In this document: one piece after another, positions 1 through 8,327 of the stretch
Position numbering within the stretch: position 1 is the stretch's first letter
How the letters are laid out: each line of letters opens with the position of its first letter
NCBI GenBank assembly: GCA_021286925.1
Contig: JAJTBL010000026.1
Coordinates: forward strand, 1-11,952
Direction: 5' to 3'
DNA: 11,952 nucleotides
DNA from: Spirochaetia bacterium
Lineage (GTDB): Bacteria > Spirochaetota > Spirochaetia > Treponematales > Rectinemataceae
Notes under the pieces: generated by a model
What the model saw: only the letters and a program-made list of their open reading frames with translations
Told to the model about the DNA's origin: nothing
Database searches by the model: none
Translations under genes and position numbers: made by a program

Positions 1-907
<907 letters not shown>

Positions 908-1050
908 TATTATCCTTCACTTTACGAGAAACGAAAGCGTTTTGCGATGTAGCTTTATGAAGAGATCTTCTGGATAACGACTGCTTCCTTTTGAAAAGCA
1001 GGCGCGGCAGTGAATACTGACGTATGCCTTGCACCCTCATGTGTTGATTT
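908..1050 (+). other. 23S-5S transcribed spacer
   Basis: This 143-base spacer contains no tRNA gene: there is no T-arm GGTTCRA box and no cloverleaf. It holds a local hairpin at 981-1001 (CTGCTT paired with AAGCAG around a 9-nt loop) and a shorter one at about 966-977 (GAAGA/TCTTC). These are probably rRNA processing structures; that role is inference. Confidence 0.6.
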
Positions 1051-1164
<114 letters not shown>

Positions 1165-1214
1165 TTTTTTTATTCTTCATAGCTTTGACCTGAGGAAAAC
1201 TTTTTCTTCGATTA

Positions 1215-1251
1215 TTGTCTGAACCACCCAAACAGTGATACTATCCGACCA
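1215..1251 (+). promoter_or_regulatory. Putative extended -10 promoter, possibly for a leaderless mRNA
   Basis: TGATACTAT at 1236-1244 fits an extended -10 (TG-n-TAnnAT), and a weak -35 (TTGTCT, 1215-1220) sits 18 bp upstream. The expected start of transcription, about 7 nt after the -10, coincides with the ATG at 1252, and no Shine-Dalgarno sequence precedes that ATG. If correct, the mRNA is leaderless. Only sequence fit supports this. Confidence 0.4.
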
Positions 1252-2240
1252 ATGATACCACTATACTCTTCCTACATCAAACGAAAGGACATGGACTCAG
1301 TCCTCAATTGCATGGTTTCAGACTCGGTTGGGCCAGGTGATTATTCAGAAAAATTCCTGAAATCAGCAAAAGAATTGTTCGATTTCGATGCCGGAATAGC
1401 CTTGCGGAGTCCATACTTCGCCCTCACTGAAATCCTGAAAAGACTCGGACTGCCGGAAAAATCGAAAATTGCAGTAAGCCCCCTTGCCCCCTATTATCAA
1501 AAGCAAGCCATCGAGGATACCGGCTTTATACCAGCATATATCGATCACAAGCTTGAAAATTGCTCGATGAATGTATCCGAGATTTACGAAAAAGCATGTG
1601 CTGCTCTTGTTCTGCACGAACCATTCGGCATGCTCCCCGAACCCGATCAGCTCAAAGAAATCCAAATCCCTATTATTGAAGATATCTCGCAAAGTTTTGG
1701 AGCCTTTAGAAACGAATTGCAAGCAGGAAAAATCGGAGATTTCTGCATTTTTAGCCTTGAAGAAGCATCCATCGTGACAGCGGGCGGAGGAGCTCTGTTA
1801 TTTACCTCGAAAAAAAAGAATACACCCATAATCAGAGCGATTGCCGAAACCTGCGTTGAAGAAAAACGGCTGACAGATTTTAACGCTGCGCTGGGTTACA
1901 CCAAGCTCCGGGAAGCGAATTGGAAAAAAGTTTCCAAATGGAATTGGCGCGCACGAGACATAAAACATTCAAATACATCGACGAGGGAGAAAGCGGTAAG
2001 TTCGCTTTTCCTATCCTTCTGGAAACTGGCATGAAGGACGCTATTATTCACGCTAAAAAGAATGGGGTGGAAACGGCCCCCGCATTCGAAAAGAGTATTG
2101 TTGCGCTGGAAAATTTTCCTACTGAAACCTGCCCGACTGCGCATACCCTGCTGATTCGGACCCTTCTGCTTCCTTTGCATCAGAAAATTTCCCAAAAAGA
2201 CGCTCAGACGATAGCGAAAGTCATCGCTACCATGCCCTAA
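1252..2240 (+). pseudogene. DegT/DnrJ/EryC1/StrS aminotransferase-like protein, frameshifted and lacking the PLP lysine
   Basis: The first frame (1252-2034) matches a PLP fold type I DegT-like protein: N-terminal IPLYSSYIK, then IEDISQSFGA (residues 142-151), where the Asp normally contacts the PLP nitrogen, and NAALGYTKL (211-219). It loses the family match after residue 226. The match continues in the -1 frame from about 1926 to 2240, which carries the DegT C-terminus (FAFPILLE, then CPTAHTLL and LLLPLH). The shift falls at an A6 run (1924-1929); one extra A would give about 329 aa, short for the family (about 370-400). At the Schiff-base position the expected lysine before the glycine-rich turn is Ser173 (SLEEASIVTAGGG), so classical aminotransferase activity is unlikely even if the frame is restored. 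The stop precedes the likely NAD kinase start by 12 nt, suggesting one operon. It could be a decaying gene, a non-enzymatic homologue, or intact with a sequencing indel. Confidence 0.7.
1921..1931 (+). other. A6 homopolymer, likely point of the DegT-like frame change
   Basis: Six A residues (1924-1929) followed by G form an A-AAA-AAG type stretch where a -1 slip of the lysine codons would join the two coding frames. No strong downstream stimulatory hairpin or internal Shine-Dalgarno element is obvious. A missing A in the read or genome is at least as likely as programmed frameshifting. Confidence 0.45.
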
Positions 2241-2252
2241 GGAGGCGTGATT

Positions 2253-3107
2253 GTGGCTCAAGTCAGCAATGTTCTGATATTCGCCAATAAATCGAAAGAT
2301 GACGCGGATGGTGAGGCAAGAAACGCCCGGAAGCTTTTAGGCGAATTGGGCGTACAATCCTCGATATTTTCTTTTGAAGGTGTTCCTGTGGGGCTTCCGG
2401 ATTTGGCGAATTTCGATCTGATTGTCAGCCTGGGAGGCGACGGAACACTTCTCTACATATCCAGAATTGCAAACGAACTTCATATACCCATTTTGCCGGT
2501 CAATCTGGGAACTTTGGGGTTTATTGCCGCGAATACGCGCTTTTCCTGGTTTGACACCTTTAAAAAATGGCATGCGGGGACCTTGAACCCATCCCGAAGA
2601 ACCATGCTGGAAATCAAAGCCCTCCGGCACGGGACAATCCTCGGGCGATATACAGCCCTGAATGACGGTGTTGTATCGTCCCAAGGCATTTCCAAAATGA
2701 TTCGGCTTTGCCTGACGGTCAACAACGATTGTTTTGGTTTTTACCGTGCGGATGGGCTCATTATTGCGACACCGACCGGGTCGACTGCCTACAACCTGGC
2801 AGCCGGCGGACCAGCATTGCACCCTGAAATGCCGGCGATGGTCATCAATCCCATCTGCCCCTTCACCCTCGCTTCACGGCCGCTGGTTTTACCCTCAAGC
2901 GCAACCGTGATAGTCGAAATATCTGAAACCCGAAGATCAGGCGCGATGCTGACTGTCGACGGGCAGGAAACACTCAACCTGCAGCAAGGCGATGAGGTTC
3001 GATTTCAACGGGCTGAAAACGATACAATTCTCGTGGTTCCTCCTGAAAACGGCTTCTTTGCCGCACTCAGATCAAAACTTGGATGGTCGGGAGACAGCCA
3101 TGCTTGA
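2253..3107 (+). CDS. nadK: NAD kinase
   Basis: This enzyme phosphorylates NAD to NADP in the cytoplasm, using ATP or polyphosphate. Diagnostic motifs are SLGGDGTLL (GGDGT at residues 61-65), NLGTLGFIA, ALNDGVV (about 136-142) and the glycine-rich ATPTGSTAYNLAAGGP (172-187). Length is 284 aa, normal for the family. The start chosen is GTG 2253: a strong TAAGGAGG (2238-2245) sits 7 nt before it, while the other GTG at 2247 is only 1 nt from that site. The ribosome-binding site overlaps the stop of the preceding DegT-like gene, and the 3' end overlaps recN by 8 nt, so the three genes are translationally linked. NAD kinase beside recN is a common bacterial pairing. Confidence 0.96.
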   Translation: MAQVSNVLIFANKSKDDADGEARNARKLLGELGVQSSIFSFEGVPVGLPDLANFDLIVSLGGDGTLLYISRIANELHIPILPVNLGTLGFIAANTRFSWFDTFKKWHAGTLNPSRRTMLEIKALRHGTILGRYTALNDGVVSSQGISKMIRLCLTVNNDCFGFYRADGLIIATPTGSTAYNLAAGGPALHPEMPAMVINPICPFTLASRPLVLPSSATVIVEISETRRSGAMLTVDGQETLNLQQGDEVRFQRAENDTILVVPPENGFFAALRSKLGWSGDSHA

Positions 3108-4800
3108 GCATCTTTCGGTTCGCGATTTTGCCCTCATCGATATAGCGGAAGTGGATTTTACGCCGGGTTTTGTAGTTTTTTCAGGCGAAACTGGCGCGGG
3201 GAAATCGCTGATGGTCGGTGCCATAGGATTCCTTTTTGGAAGCCGCGCTGACACTCAAGTTATTCGCGAGGGTGCGAATGAATGCGCCGTCAGCGGTGTT
3301 ATCTCGATTTCGAATAACGAAGCGGCAAAATCCTGGCTGAAAGCCAGAGATATGGAAGCTGAAGAAGGTATCGTTGTCATCAGGCGGGGATTGAAAGCAT
3401 CCGGCCGCAGTTACGCCTATATCCAAAACCAGGCTGTCACGCGGACTGATTTAAGTGAATTCACTGCCCTGCTGGCAGATATGCACGGACAGCATGAACA
3501 TCAAAGCCTCTTGGAATCTGAAAATCATCGAAGCATTCTGGACAATTTCGCGCTGATGCGTGGGGATCTCACCGAATACCGAGCGCTCTATGATTCCTAT
3601 GTGTCCTTGGTGAAGACGTATCGGCAGCGCCTTGCCGATGCTGAAAAACAGGCGCGCGATACGGAAATGCTCAATTTTGAGATTCAAGAGATAAGGCAAG
3701 CTCGAATAAAAGAGCATGAAGATGAGGATTTAGTCGCCGAGGAAAAAATCCTGTCGCAGTTTGAGAAGCTTTATGCCGCTATCAAAGGTGCGGCGGAACT
3801 GCTTGCAACCTCCGACAGCAGTGCATTGCTGCCTTCGATCCGGAAAGCTTTGGGCGAACTGCTTGGTGCGGCACAGATCGACCCACGGCTCAAGGAATAC
3901 CATGACCGGCTTGAAAACGCATATTACGAAATGGAAGACATTTCCCAGGGGTTGTCAGCCTATATCGAAACCATTCGATTCGACCCCCGCCGCCTTGAAG
4001 AAGTTGAAAATCGCCTTTCGGAATTGAAAAAACTGAAAAAGAAATATGGACCGACCCTCAAGGAGGTTCTGCTCCGCCTCGAAAACGACTGCCAGCGCCT
4101 GGAAGGGTTTGAAAACTGGGAGCAAGACAAAACCAAACTTGAAAAGGCGATTTCAGAACTGAAACCCCGGGTGCTCGCTGCGGCTGAAACACTGTCGGAA
4201 AAAAGAAAAAAACAGGGAGCTCTTCTTTCCCGCAAGGTTGAAAAGATTTTGGCAGAACTCGGAATGCCGCAAGCAAGGCTGAGCATAGCGGTCGAAAAAA
4301 TGCTTTCAGAGCAGGGAAAGCCTATTTTGACGCCGACAGGTTTTGACGCCGTGGAATTCATGATCGCGCCAAATCAAGGAGAAAGCGAAAAACCGCTCGC
4401 GAAAATAGCCTCTGGCGGCGAGCTTTCCAGAATAGCTCTGGCGCTGAAAAGCGTCCTTACCGCAGGAGACGCGATAGAGACCCTGATTTTTGATGAAATC
4501 GATACCGGTATTGGCGGGGAAGTCGCGGTGGCAGTCAGCAAGTATCTCAAAGCCCTCGCCGCACAGCGGCAGGTGCTCTGCGTCACGCATCTCGCCAGCA
4601 TAGCCGCCAAGGCCGATACGCACTTTAAAGTCGAAAAAGATGTCGTAGACGGAAGAACGCTGACCAGAATCAACCTTCTGAAAGGCCAAGAGCGCGAAGA
4701 GGAAATCGCGAGGATGCTGTCAGGCGACAGCGCCGGCGACTATTCGCGAGCGCACGCCGCTGCGCTTCTCAGAAACGAGCAGAACAGCCTTGGATTTTAA
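3100..4800 (+). CDS. recN: DNA repair protein RecN (SMC-like ATPase)
   Basis: RecN is a cohesin-like ATPase acting early in double-strand break repair. Visible parts are the N-terminal MLEHLSVRDFALID, Walker A GETGAGKS (residues 29-36), a central helical coiled-coil region rich in E, K and R (about 150-380), the ABC signature ASGGELSR (437-444) and Walker B LIFDEIDTGIGG (about 462-473), followed by VLCVTHLASIAAKAD. Length is 566 aa, typical of the family. The start is ATG 3100, preceded by GGGAG at 3089-3093 with 6-nt spacing; the frame is open upstream to 2992, but that extension overlaps NAD kinase and has no family match. The gene overlaps the NAD kinase stop by 8 nt. No LexA box was sought rigorously, and an SOS promoter seems unlikely inside this operon. 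Confidence 0.97.
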   Translation: MLEHLSVRDFALIDIAEVDFTPGFVVFSGETGAGKSLMVGAIGFLFGSRADTQVIREGANECAVSGVISISNNEAAKSWLKARDMEAEEGIVVIRRGLKASGRSYAYIQNQAVTRTDLSEFTALLADMHGQHEHQSLLESENHRSILDNFALMRGDLTEYRALYDSYVSLVKTYRQRLADAEKQARDTEMLNFEIQEIRQARIKEHEDEDLVAEEKILSQFEKLYAAIKGAAELLATSDSSALLPSIRKALGELLGAAQIDPRLKEYHDRLENAYYEMEDISQGLSAYIETIRFDPRRLEEVENRLSELKKLKKKYGPTLKEVLLRLENDCQRLEGFENWEQDKTKLEKAISELKPRVLAAAETLSEKRKKQGALLSRKVEKILAELGMPQARLSIAVEKMLSEQGKPILTPTGFDAVEFMIAPNQGESEKPLAKIASGGELSRIALALKSVLTAGDAIETLIFDEIDTGIGGEVAVAVSKYLKALAAQRQVLCVTHLASIAAKADTHFKVEKDVVDGRTLTRINLLKGQEREEEIARMLSGDSAGDYSRAHAAALLRNEQNSLGF

Positions 4801-4864
4801 GATGAAGTAAGCGAACAGGGTGAGCACAGTGCTGCCACGGTGAAAAAATAAAACAATGCCAGAT

Positions 4865-4902
4865 GAGCCGATTTTCAAAAGTTATTTTTTAAAAATTGGC
4901 TC
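4865..4902. terminator. Hairpin 1, AT-rich, probably two-way terminator
   Basis: GAGCCGATTTT (4865-4875) pairs with AAAATTGGCTC (4892-4902), giving an 11-bp stem with one G-T pair and an AT-rich loop. It lies about 65 bases after the recN stop. There is no T-run immediately after it on the plus strand, although a T6 occurs at 4918-4923. Confidence 0.45.
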
Positions 4903-4913
4903 AACGGGCTTTC

Positions 4914-4945
4914 GCGGTTTTTTATGGTTCTTGCAAACCGCTTTA
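4914..4945 (+). terminator. Hairpin 2, GCGGTTT/AAACCGC
   Basis: A perfect 7-bp inverted repeat, GCGGTTT (4914-4920) and AAACCGC (4935-4941), is followed by TTT. It resembles a weak intrinsic terminator for recN transcription. Confidence 0.4.
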
Positions 4946-4966
4946 AAACAGGCGCAAATGAAAGTC

Positions 4967-5001
4967 GGCCTTTCAAAATGCATCTGCATTTTGAAAGAGC
5001 C
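4967..5001. terminator. Hairpin 3, long perfect stem just beyond the cdd stop
   Basis: CTTTCAAAATGCA (4970-4982) and TGCATTTTGAAAG (4985-4997) form a perfect 13-bp stem with a 2-nt loop. Three further pairs, GGC (4967-4969) with GCC (4999-5001), extend it past one bulged A. It begins 5 bases after the cdd stop on the minus strand. Neither side has a good T-run, so it may be a processing or mRNA-stabilising structure rather than a classical terminator. Confidence 0.5.
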
Positions 5002-5005
5002 TCCG

Positions 5006-5419
5006 CTAACTTCGTTTTCCGAGCTCATGCAGAGCGTCAAAGGGAAAGAGTTCTCCCATGGTTGAACTCTGCAGTGCATCCGCGGAAGCTCCAAAATCGA
5101 TTTCGGCGTCTTTGCCAAGAAATTCCGAAAGCACCTGCCGGCAGGCTCCACAAGGACTTACAGGGTAATCCGCATCCGGTGTGGCGATCACCACCGCTTC
5201 AAACTCGGTTTTACCGGCACTGATGGCAGCGGTGAGAGCGCTTCGCTCTGCACAGATGGTGAGACCGAATGAGCGGTTTTCCACATTCGTTCCTGTAAAA
5301 ACACTGCCATCTTTGCAAAGAATGGCAGCTCCTACTCTGAATTTGGAATACGGCGAATATGATTTTTCTGCGGCCTGGCGAGCTTTTTCAAACAGCGATT
5401 GACGGGTGTTCTTATCCAT
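5006..5419 (-). CDS. cdd: Cytidine deaminase
   Basis: This zinc enzyme converts cytidine and deoxycytidine to uridine and deoxyuridine in pyrimidine salvage. Family motifs are YSPYSKFRVGAA (residues 21-32), TGTNVENRSFGLTICAERSA (42-61) with zinc ligand Cys56 and catalytic Glu58, and SPCGACRQVLSEF (88-100) with zinc ligands Cys90 and Cys93. The length of 137 aa fits the small homotetrameric class. It is the only minus-strand protein gene in the window, convergent with recN and divergent from the beta-propeller gene. AAAGG lies about 10 nt before the ATG, a somewhat long spacing. A possible promoter on the minus strand is described separately. Confidence 0.96.
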   Translation of the reverse strand: MDKNTRQSLFEKARQAAEKSYSPYSKFRVGAAILCKDGSVFTGTNVENRSFGLTICAERSALTAAISAGKTEFEAVVIATPDADYPVSPCGACRQVLSEFLGKDAEIDFGASADALQSSTMGELFPFDALHELGKRS

Positions 5420-5438
5420 TGGTTTTCTGCCTTTCTTG

Positions 5439-5487
5439 TTGACACAAATCGAATATACTATATACCATCTTCACGGCATGGTACAAT
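5439..5487. promoter_or_regulatory. Divergent promoter region between cdd and the beta-propeller gene
   Basis: On the plus strand, TTGACA (5439-5444) is followed after 16 bp by TATACC (5461-5466), and an extended -10, TGGTACAAT, lies at 5479-5487. On the minus strand, TTGTAC (complement of 5481-5486) is followed after 18 bp by TATAGT (complement of 5457-5462), directed toward cdd. The elements interleave, so the two transcripts probably compete or share control. No operator palindrome is convincing. Confidence 0.5.
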
Positions 5488-5535
5488 TGATAACATTGCT
5501 ATCGGACTGTCAAATTCTGAACCATGGAGCATGCC

Positions 5536-6624
5536 GTGATCAGCAATCCCCGGCGTAAGAAAAGCCAGATTCTCCCACTCTTCGCGGTGCTCGCTCTTTT
5601 GTACATTTTTATTGCTTCTCGGCATGCACCTGAGTACCCCCTACTGATACAGACAGAAACGATCAATTTGCCGCAAACGACAATACTGCCAAAGCCACTG
5701 CAGCCGCAGGCAATTGTCCCGTTTGAGACGGCAGACCGGATGGGCTTGCTGAATTCCTCGAATGCGGTTGCAGCGCTCGCGGTTAAAAATGGGCGGAATG
5801 TGCTTGGTCCTGGCTTCTACCTTGAAGCCTTTCCTGATCAGAAAAAGCTGATTCTGGACGATTTATTCAGCGGAAATAGAACGGAACTACCGTATTATGG
5901 ATATCCATTCAGCAGAGCAAACCGAATTTTTTTGCTCAGACCGGATCAAATGGGAGCCTCGGAACTGGACAAGCGCGGCGCCGTGCGATGGACCCGGGAA
6001 TTTGGCACCCCAATTACCGCTTTTTCTGCGCAAGGTTCCCTCAGCGCTTGGGGTACCTTGAACGGCAGTCTTGCTGTGCTGGATGAGGGCGGGAAAACCT
6101 TCGATATCGGCAGCAATCTGCCCTGGAACACATCTGCTTTTCATGCTGTGTATGGAATTGCCATATCAAAAGACCAGCAAGCCTTCGCGGTCATTGCAGG
6201 ATATAAGCCGCTTACGATGACGCTTTTTGTCAGTGATGGTACAAAATTCAAACTGGCCAGGAGCGTAAAGCTCGATGGAAGGGCTGATACCGAAATCCCC
6301 ATGGTCTTCTCAAACGATGCGAGCTGGCTGATGGCCGCCCTGCCAGATTGTGTTGTGATCCTGCACACACAAACGGGGAGATACCGTCAGCAGGCACAAA
6401 AGAGCGCGGTACAGTCGCTCACTCCGTTTGGGCAATCGCAAATCAGCGCGCTGGTTCGGGATTCGAATGGCGGAAAACTTGCAATCTACGATAAGGGTGT
6501 TGAAATCTGCGCTCTGCCGGTTCAGAAATCAGCCTGCGATGCCGCGGAGGGAGTGAATTCGCTGATCCTGACTGATGAATTGGAATCGCCGGGAAAACTG
6601 AGGCTGTATAGGGTGAAAAAATGA
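5536..6624 (+). CDS. Membrane-anchored protein with beta-propeller-like repeats, function unknown
   Basis: About 362 aa. The N-terminus has basic residues (RRKK) and one hydrophobic segment (about residues 11-27, ILPLFAVLALLYIFIAS) with no clear cleavage site, so it is likely a signal anchor with the rest outside the cytoplasm. The body shows short beta-strand-rich units resembling WD40/PQQ-like blades, clearest at about 148-187 (AVRWTREFGTPITAF, then SLSAWGTLNGSLAVLDEGGK). No catalytic motif is visible. GTG 5536 is preferred because GGAG (5526-5529) lies 6 nt before it; ATG 5524 is in frame and adds 4 residues but has no ribosome-binding site. The 3' end overlaps the next gene by 4 nt (ATGA). 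Tight coupling to the degenerate M23-like gene suggests a shared envelope role; the specific function is unknown. Confidence 0.75.
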   Translation: MISNPRRKKSQILPLFAVLALLYIFIASRHAPEYPLLIQTETINLPQTTILPKPLQPQAIVPFETADRMGLLNSSNAVAALAVKNGRNVLGPGFYLEAFPDQKKLILDDLFSGNRTELPYYGYPFSRANRIFLLRPDQMGASELDKRGAVRWTREFGTPITAFSAQGSLSAWGTLNGSLAVLDEGGKTFDIGSNLPWNTSAFHAVYGIAISKDQQAFAVIAGYKPLTMTLFVSDGTKFKLARSVKLDGRADTEIPMVFSNDASWLMAALPDCVVILHTQTGRYRQQAQKSAVQSLTPFGQSQISALVRDSNGGKLAIYDKGVEICALPVQKSACDAAEGVNSLILTDELESPGKLRLYRVKK

Positions 6625-7595
6625 TGAAAAAGAACTTCATGCGGATCCTTTCATGCGGTATGATCATCATGGTTGTCATCATTTTTCTGAGTTTCGGCAG
6701 CGGAAGCCTCATGGCTGAAGGCGAAACGGCAAATACAGAGCTGCGGAAAGTCCTTGGCCTGTTCGGCAGTATAACTTCATACGGTACCTCATTGGAAAGC
6801 ATATCTCAGGACCGCGGAGCCAATGTCTCAACCATCAATCTTTCAATCGGGCTTGCAAACGGCTCTGTTTCCCCGCTTGAATCCGCGTTTTCAGGGCCTG
6901 TTATCTTTCATCAGATTTTAAGCGGCGGAAAGACTAGCAGCCTGCCGCGGATCACCAGCTTGGTTGCGATAGGGCAGGAGGATGGCTTTCTTGGAATCTA
7001 TCAGAATCCGGCTGGCAACATTGCAGCACCTCCGTCCAGTTGGTATCAAAAGGGCTCGAAAATCACCGTGGAATCGGAAAATCCGGTATTGGCGCAAAAT
7101 TCCTGGCGGATGTCCGTCTTTGATACGAACAAGGCAGCCTGGGTCAATCCGCTTTTATTTAACACGGTATCCTTTGCGGACACTGCTGACCCGCAGATTT
7201 TATCCATCGCTTTTCATAAAGCCGATGCTGCAGGGGCATATGTGTATGATAAAAAGCTGAAAAGCCCTTTTTCGATAAAACAGGGGAAATATCGCCTTGG
7301 CATTGAAATGCTGGATCGACCGCAGAAAGGCGGCAGTTTTTCTGGTATTCACGCCGTTCGAATTATCATGGACGGTGTGACCGTGCTTGAGAATAAACTG
7401 GATACTATTTTGGTGAGCGATGCAGGCTTTGCTCCATTCGGCAATAAGCCCCCATCACAAAACAGCATCGATCCCGAAGGAAGGCTCATTTTCGGCGAAC
7501 TTGATCTGGTGCGCGGAATCCATCTCCTCGATATCACGGCATTGGATTTTGCCGGCAATCAAGCTTCATTGCAATTGAGACTGACGGTGGAATGA
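6621..7595 (+). CDS. Secreted protein with a degenerate M23/LytM peptidase-like domain
   Basis: 324 aa. A signal peptide is clear: KK, hydrophobic residues 9-27, and probable cleavage after SLMA (residue 32). Residues about 70-180 follow the order of an M23 (LytM) peptidase: a stretch like the HxGxD strand region (NLSIGLANG, 73-81), SPLESAFSGPVIF (84-96) like the 'PV.A..G.V' strand, SLVAIGQEDGFLGIYQNP (113-130), QKGSKIT (143-149) like 'v.kGd.V', and SWRMSVFD then WVNPLLF where HLHFEV and VNPL normally occur. The zinc-binding histidines are absent, so it should not be a hydrolase. The rest is beta-rich with no recognised motif. It could act like EnvC/NlpD-type non-catalytic LytM regulators; that parallel is inference. 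AGGGTG precedes ATG 6621, which overlaps the upstream stop. Confidence 0.6.
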   Translation: MMKKNFMRILSCGMIIMVVIIFLSFGSGSLMAEGETANTELRKVLGLFGSITSYGTSLESISQDRGANVSTINLSIGLANGSVSPLESAFSGPVIFHQILSGGKTSSLPRITSLVAIGQEDGFLGIYQNPAGNIAAPPSSWYQKGSKITVESENPVLAQNSWRMSVFDTNKAAWVNPLLFNTVSFADTADPQILSIAFHKADAAGAYVYDKKLKSPFSIKQGKYRLGIEMLDRPQKGGSFSGIHAVRIIMDGVTVLENKLDTILVSDAGFAPFGNKPPSQNSIDPEGRLIFGELDLVRGIHLLDITALDFAGNQASLQLRLTVE

Positions 7596-7601
7596 GGTAC
7601 C

Positions 7602-8327
7602 ATGGCAGATATGACAGAAAACTACGGATTTGTGCAGGATAAGGTTTTGCGTGTTTTGGAAAACATTGATGCTGCTTTACGCCGATCAGGGCGGGAGCCT
7701 TCTTCCGTCACCCTGCTGGCGGTTACCAAATTCCACCCGCAGGAGGCGGTTCTAGCGGCATATGCTGCCGGTATCCGTGCTTTCGGCGAAAACCGTGTGC
7801 AGGAATCCATGCTGAAATTCGACGAGTCCTTCAAAACGCTCATCCCAGGCGCACACCTCCACCTCATAGGCACTCTGCAAAGCAATAAAATCAACAAGGC
7901 TCTCGGGCTTTTCGACTGCATTCAATCCGTCGATTCAGAGGAACTTCTGCTTTCATTGACGAGAAAAGCGGCTGAAAGGGACAGAAAACTCGAAGTCATG
8001 CTGGAGTTACATACCGGCGAAGCTTCAAAAGCCGGTTTCCCAGACACCGATACCATGCTTCATGCGGTTGAATCGAGCTTGAAAATGAATTCCGAAGCAG
8101 TAAAAATCAAAGGGCTCATGACTATGGCACCTTATACTGATGACATTCAACAAATTAGAGCTTCTTTCAGAAAACTGGCTTCAGCGCTCAAGATTCTTCA
8201 GACGCAGTTCGGATTGTCCGACTTAAAAGAACTTTCAATGGGCATGAGCAATGACTACGAAATTGCGGTTGAGGAAGGCGCAACCATCGTCAGAATCGGG
8301 ACAGCGATTTTTGGAGAGCGGGCATGA
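7602..8327 (+). CDS. YggS/PROSC-family PLP homeostasis protein
   Basis: This is a cytoplasmic PLP-binding protein of the YggS/YBL036C/PLPBP family, which keeps pyridoxal phosphate and amino-acid pools in balance and has no known catalytic reaction. Motifs are LLAVTKFHP with the PLP-binding lysine at 43, AFGENRVQE (about 60-68), LHLIGTLQSNK (86-96), KIKGLMTMAP and the C-terminal MGMSNDYEIAVEEGATIVRIG. The length of 241 aa is normal for the family. The start follows the previous stop by 6 nt, with GAGG at 7594-7597 as ribosome-binding site, and the stop overlaps the next start (ATGA at 8324). Co-location with two envelope proteins probably reflects operon structure only. Confidence 0.95.
   Translation: MADMTENYGFVQDKVLRVLENIDAALRRSGREPSSVTLLAVTKFHPQEAVLAAYAAGIRAFGENRVQESMLKFDESFKTLIPGAHLHLIGTLQSNKINKALGLFDCIQSVDSEELLLSLTRKAAERDRKLEVMLELHTGEASKAGFPDTDTMLHAVESSLKMNSEAVKIKGLMTMAPYTDDIQQIRASFRKLASALKILQTQFGLSDLKELSMGMSNDYEIAVEEGATIVRIGTAIFGERA

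Larger units (their letters stand above)
4801..5005. other. Gene-free gap between convergent recN and cdd
   Basis: This 205-base gap between two 3' ends carries three separate inverted repeats, listed individually, and no credible gene. Short readable frames here lack ribosome-binding sites and run through the hairpins or antisense to cdd. Confidence 0.6.

Noticed and set aside
908..1050. A tRNA gene in the 23S-5S spacer
   Set aside because: No T-arm or acceptor pairing can be found.
1924..1931. Programmed -1 frameshifting as a confirmed mechanism
   Set aside because: The slippery-like run is present but no strong downstream stimulatory structure was seen, and the product also lacks the catalytic lysine, so decay or a sequencing indel is at least as likely.
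2992..3099. N-terminal extension of RecN by 36 residues
   Set aside because: It overlaps the conserved C-terminus of NAD kinase, has no family similarity, and ATG 3100 has its own ribosome-binding site.
4856..5223. Short frames in the recN-cdd gap and antisense to cdd
   Set aside because: They run through the hairpins or antisense to the cdd coding region, and lack ribosome-binding sites or any recognisable motif.
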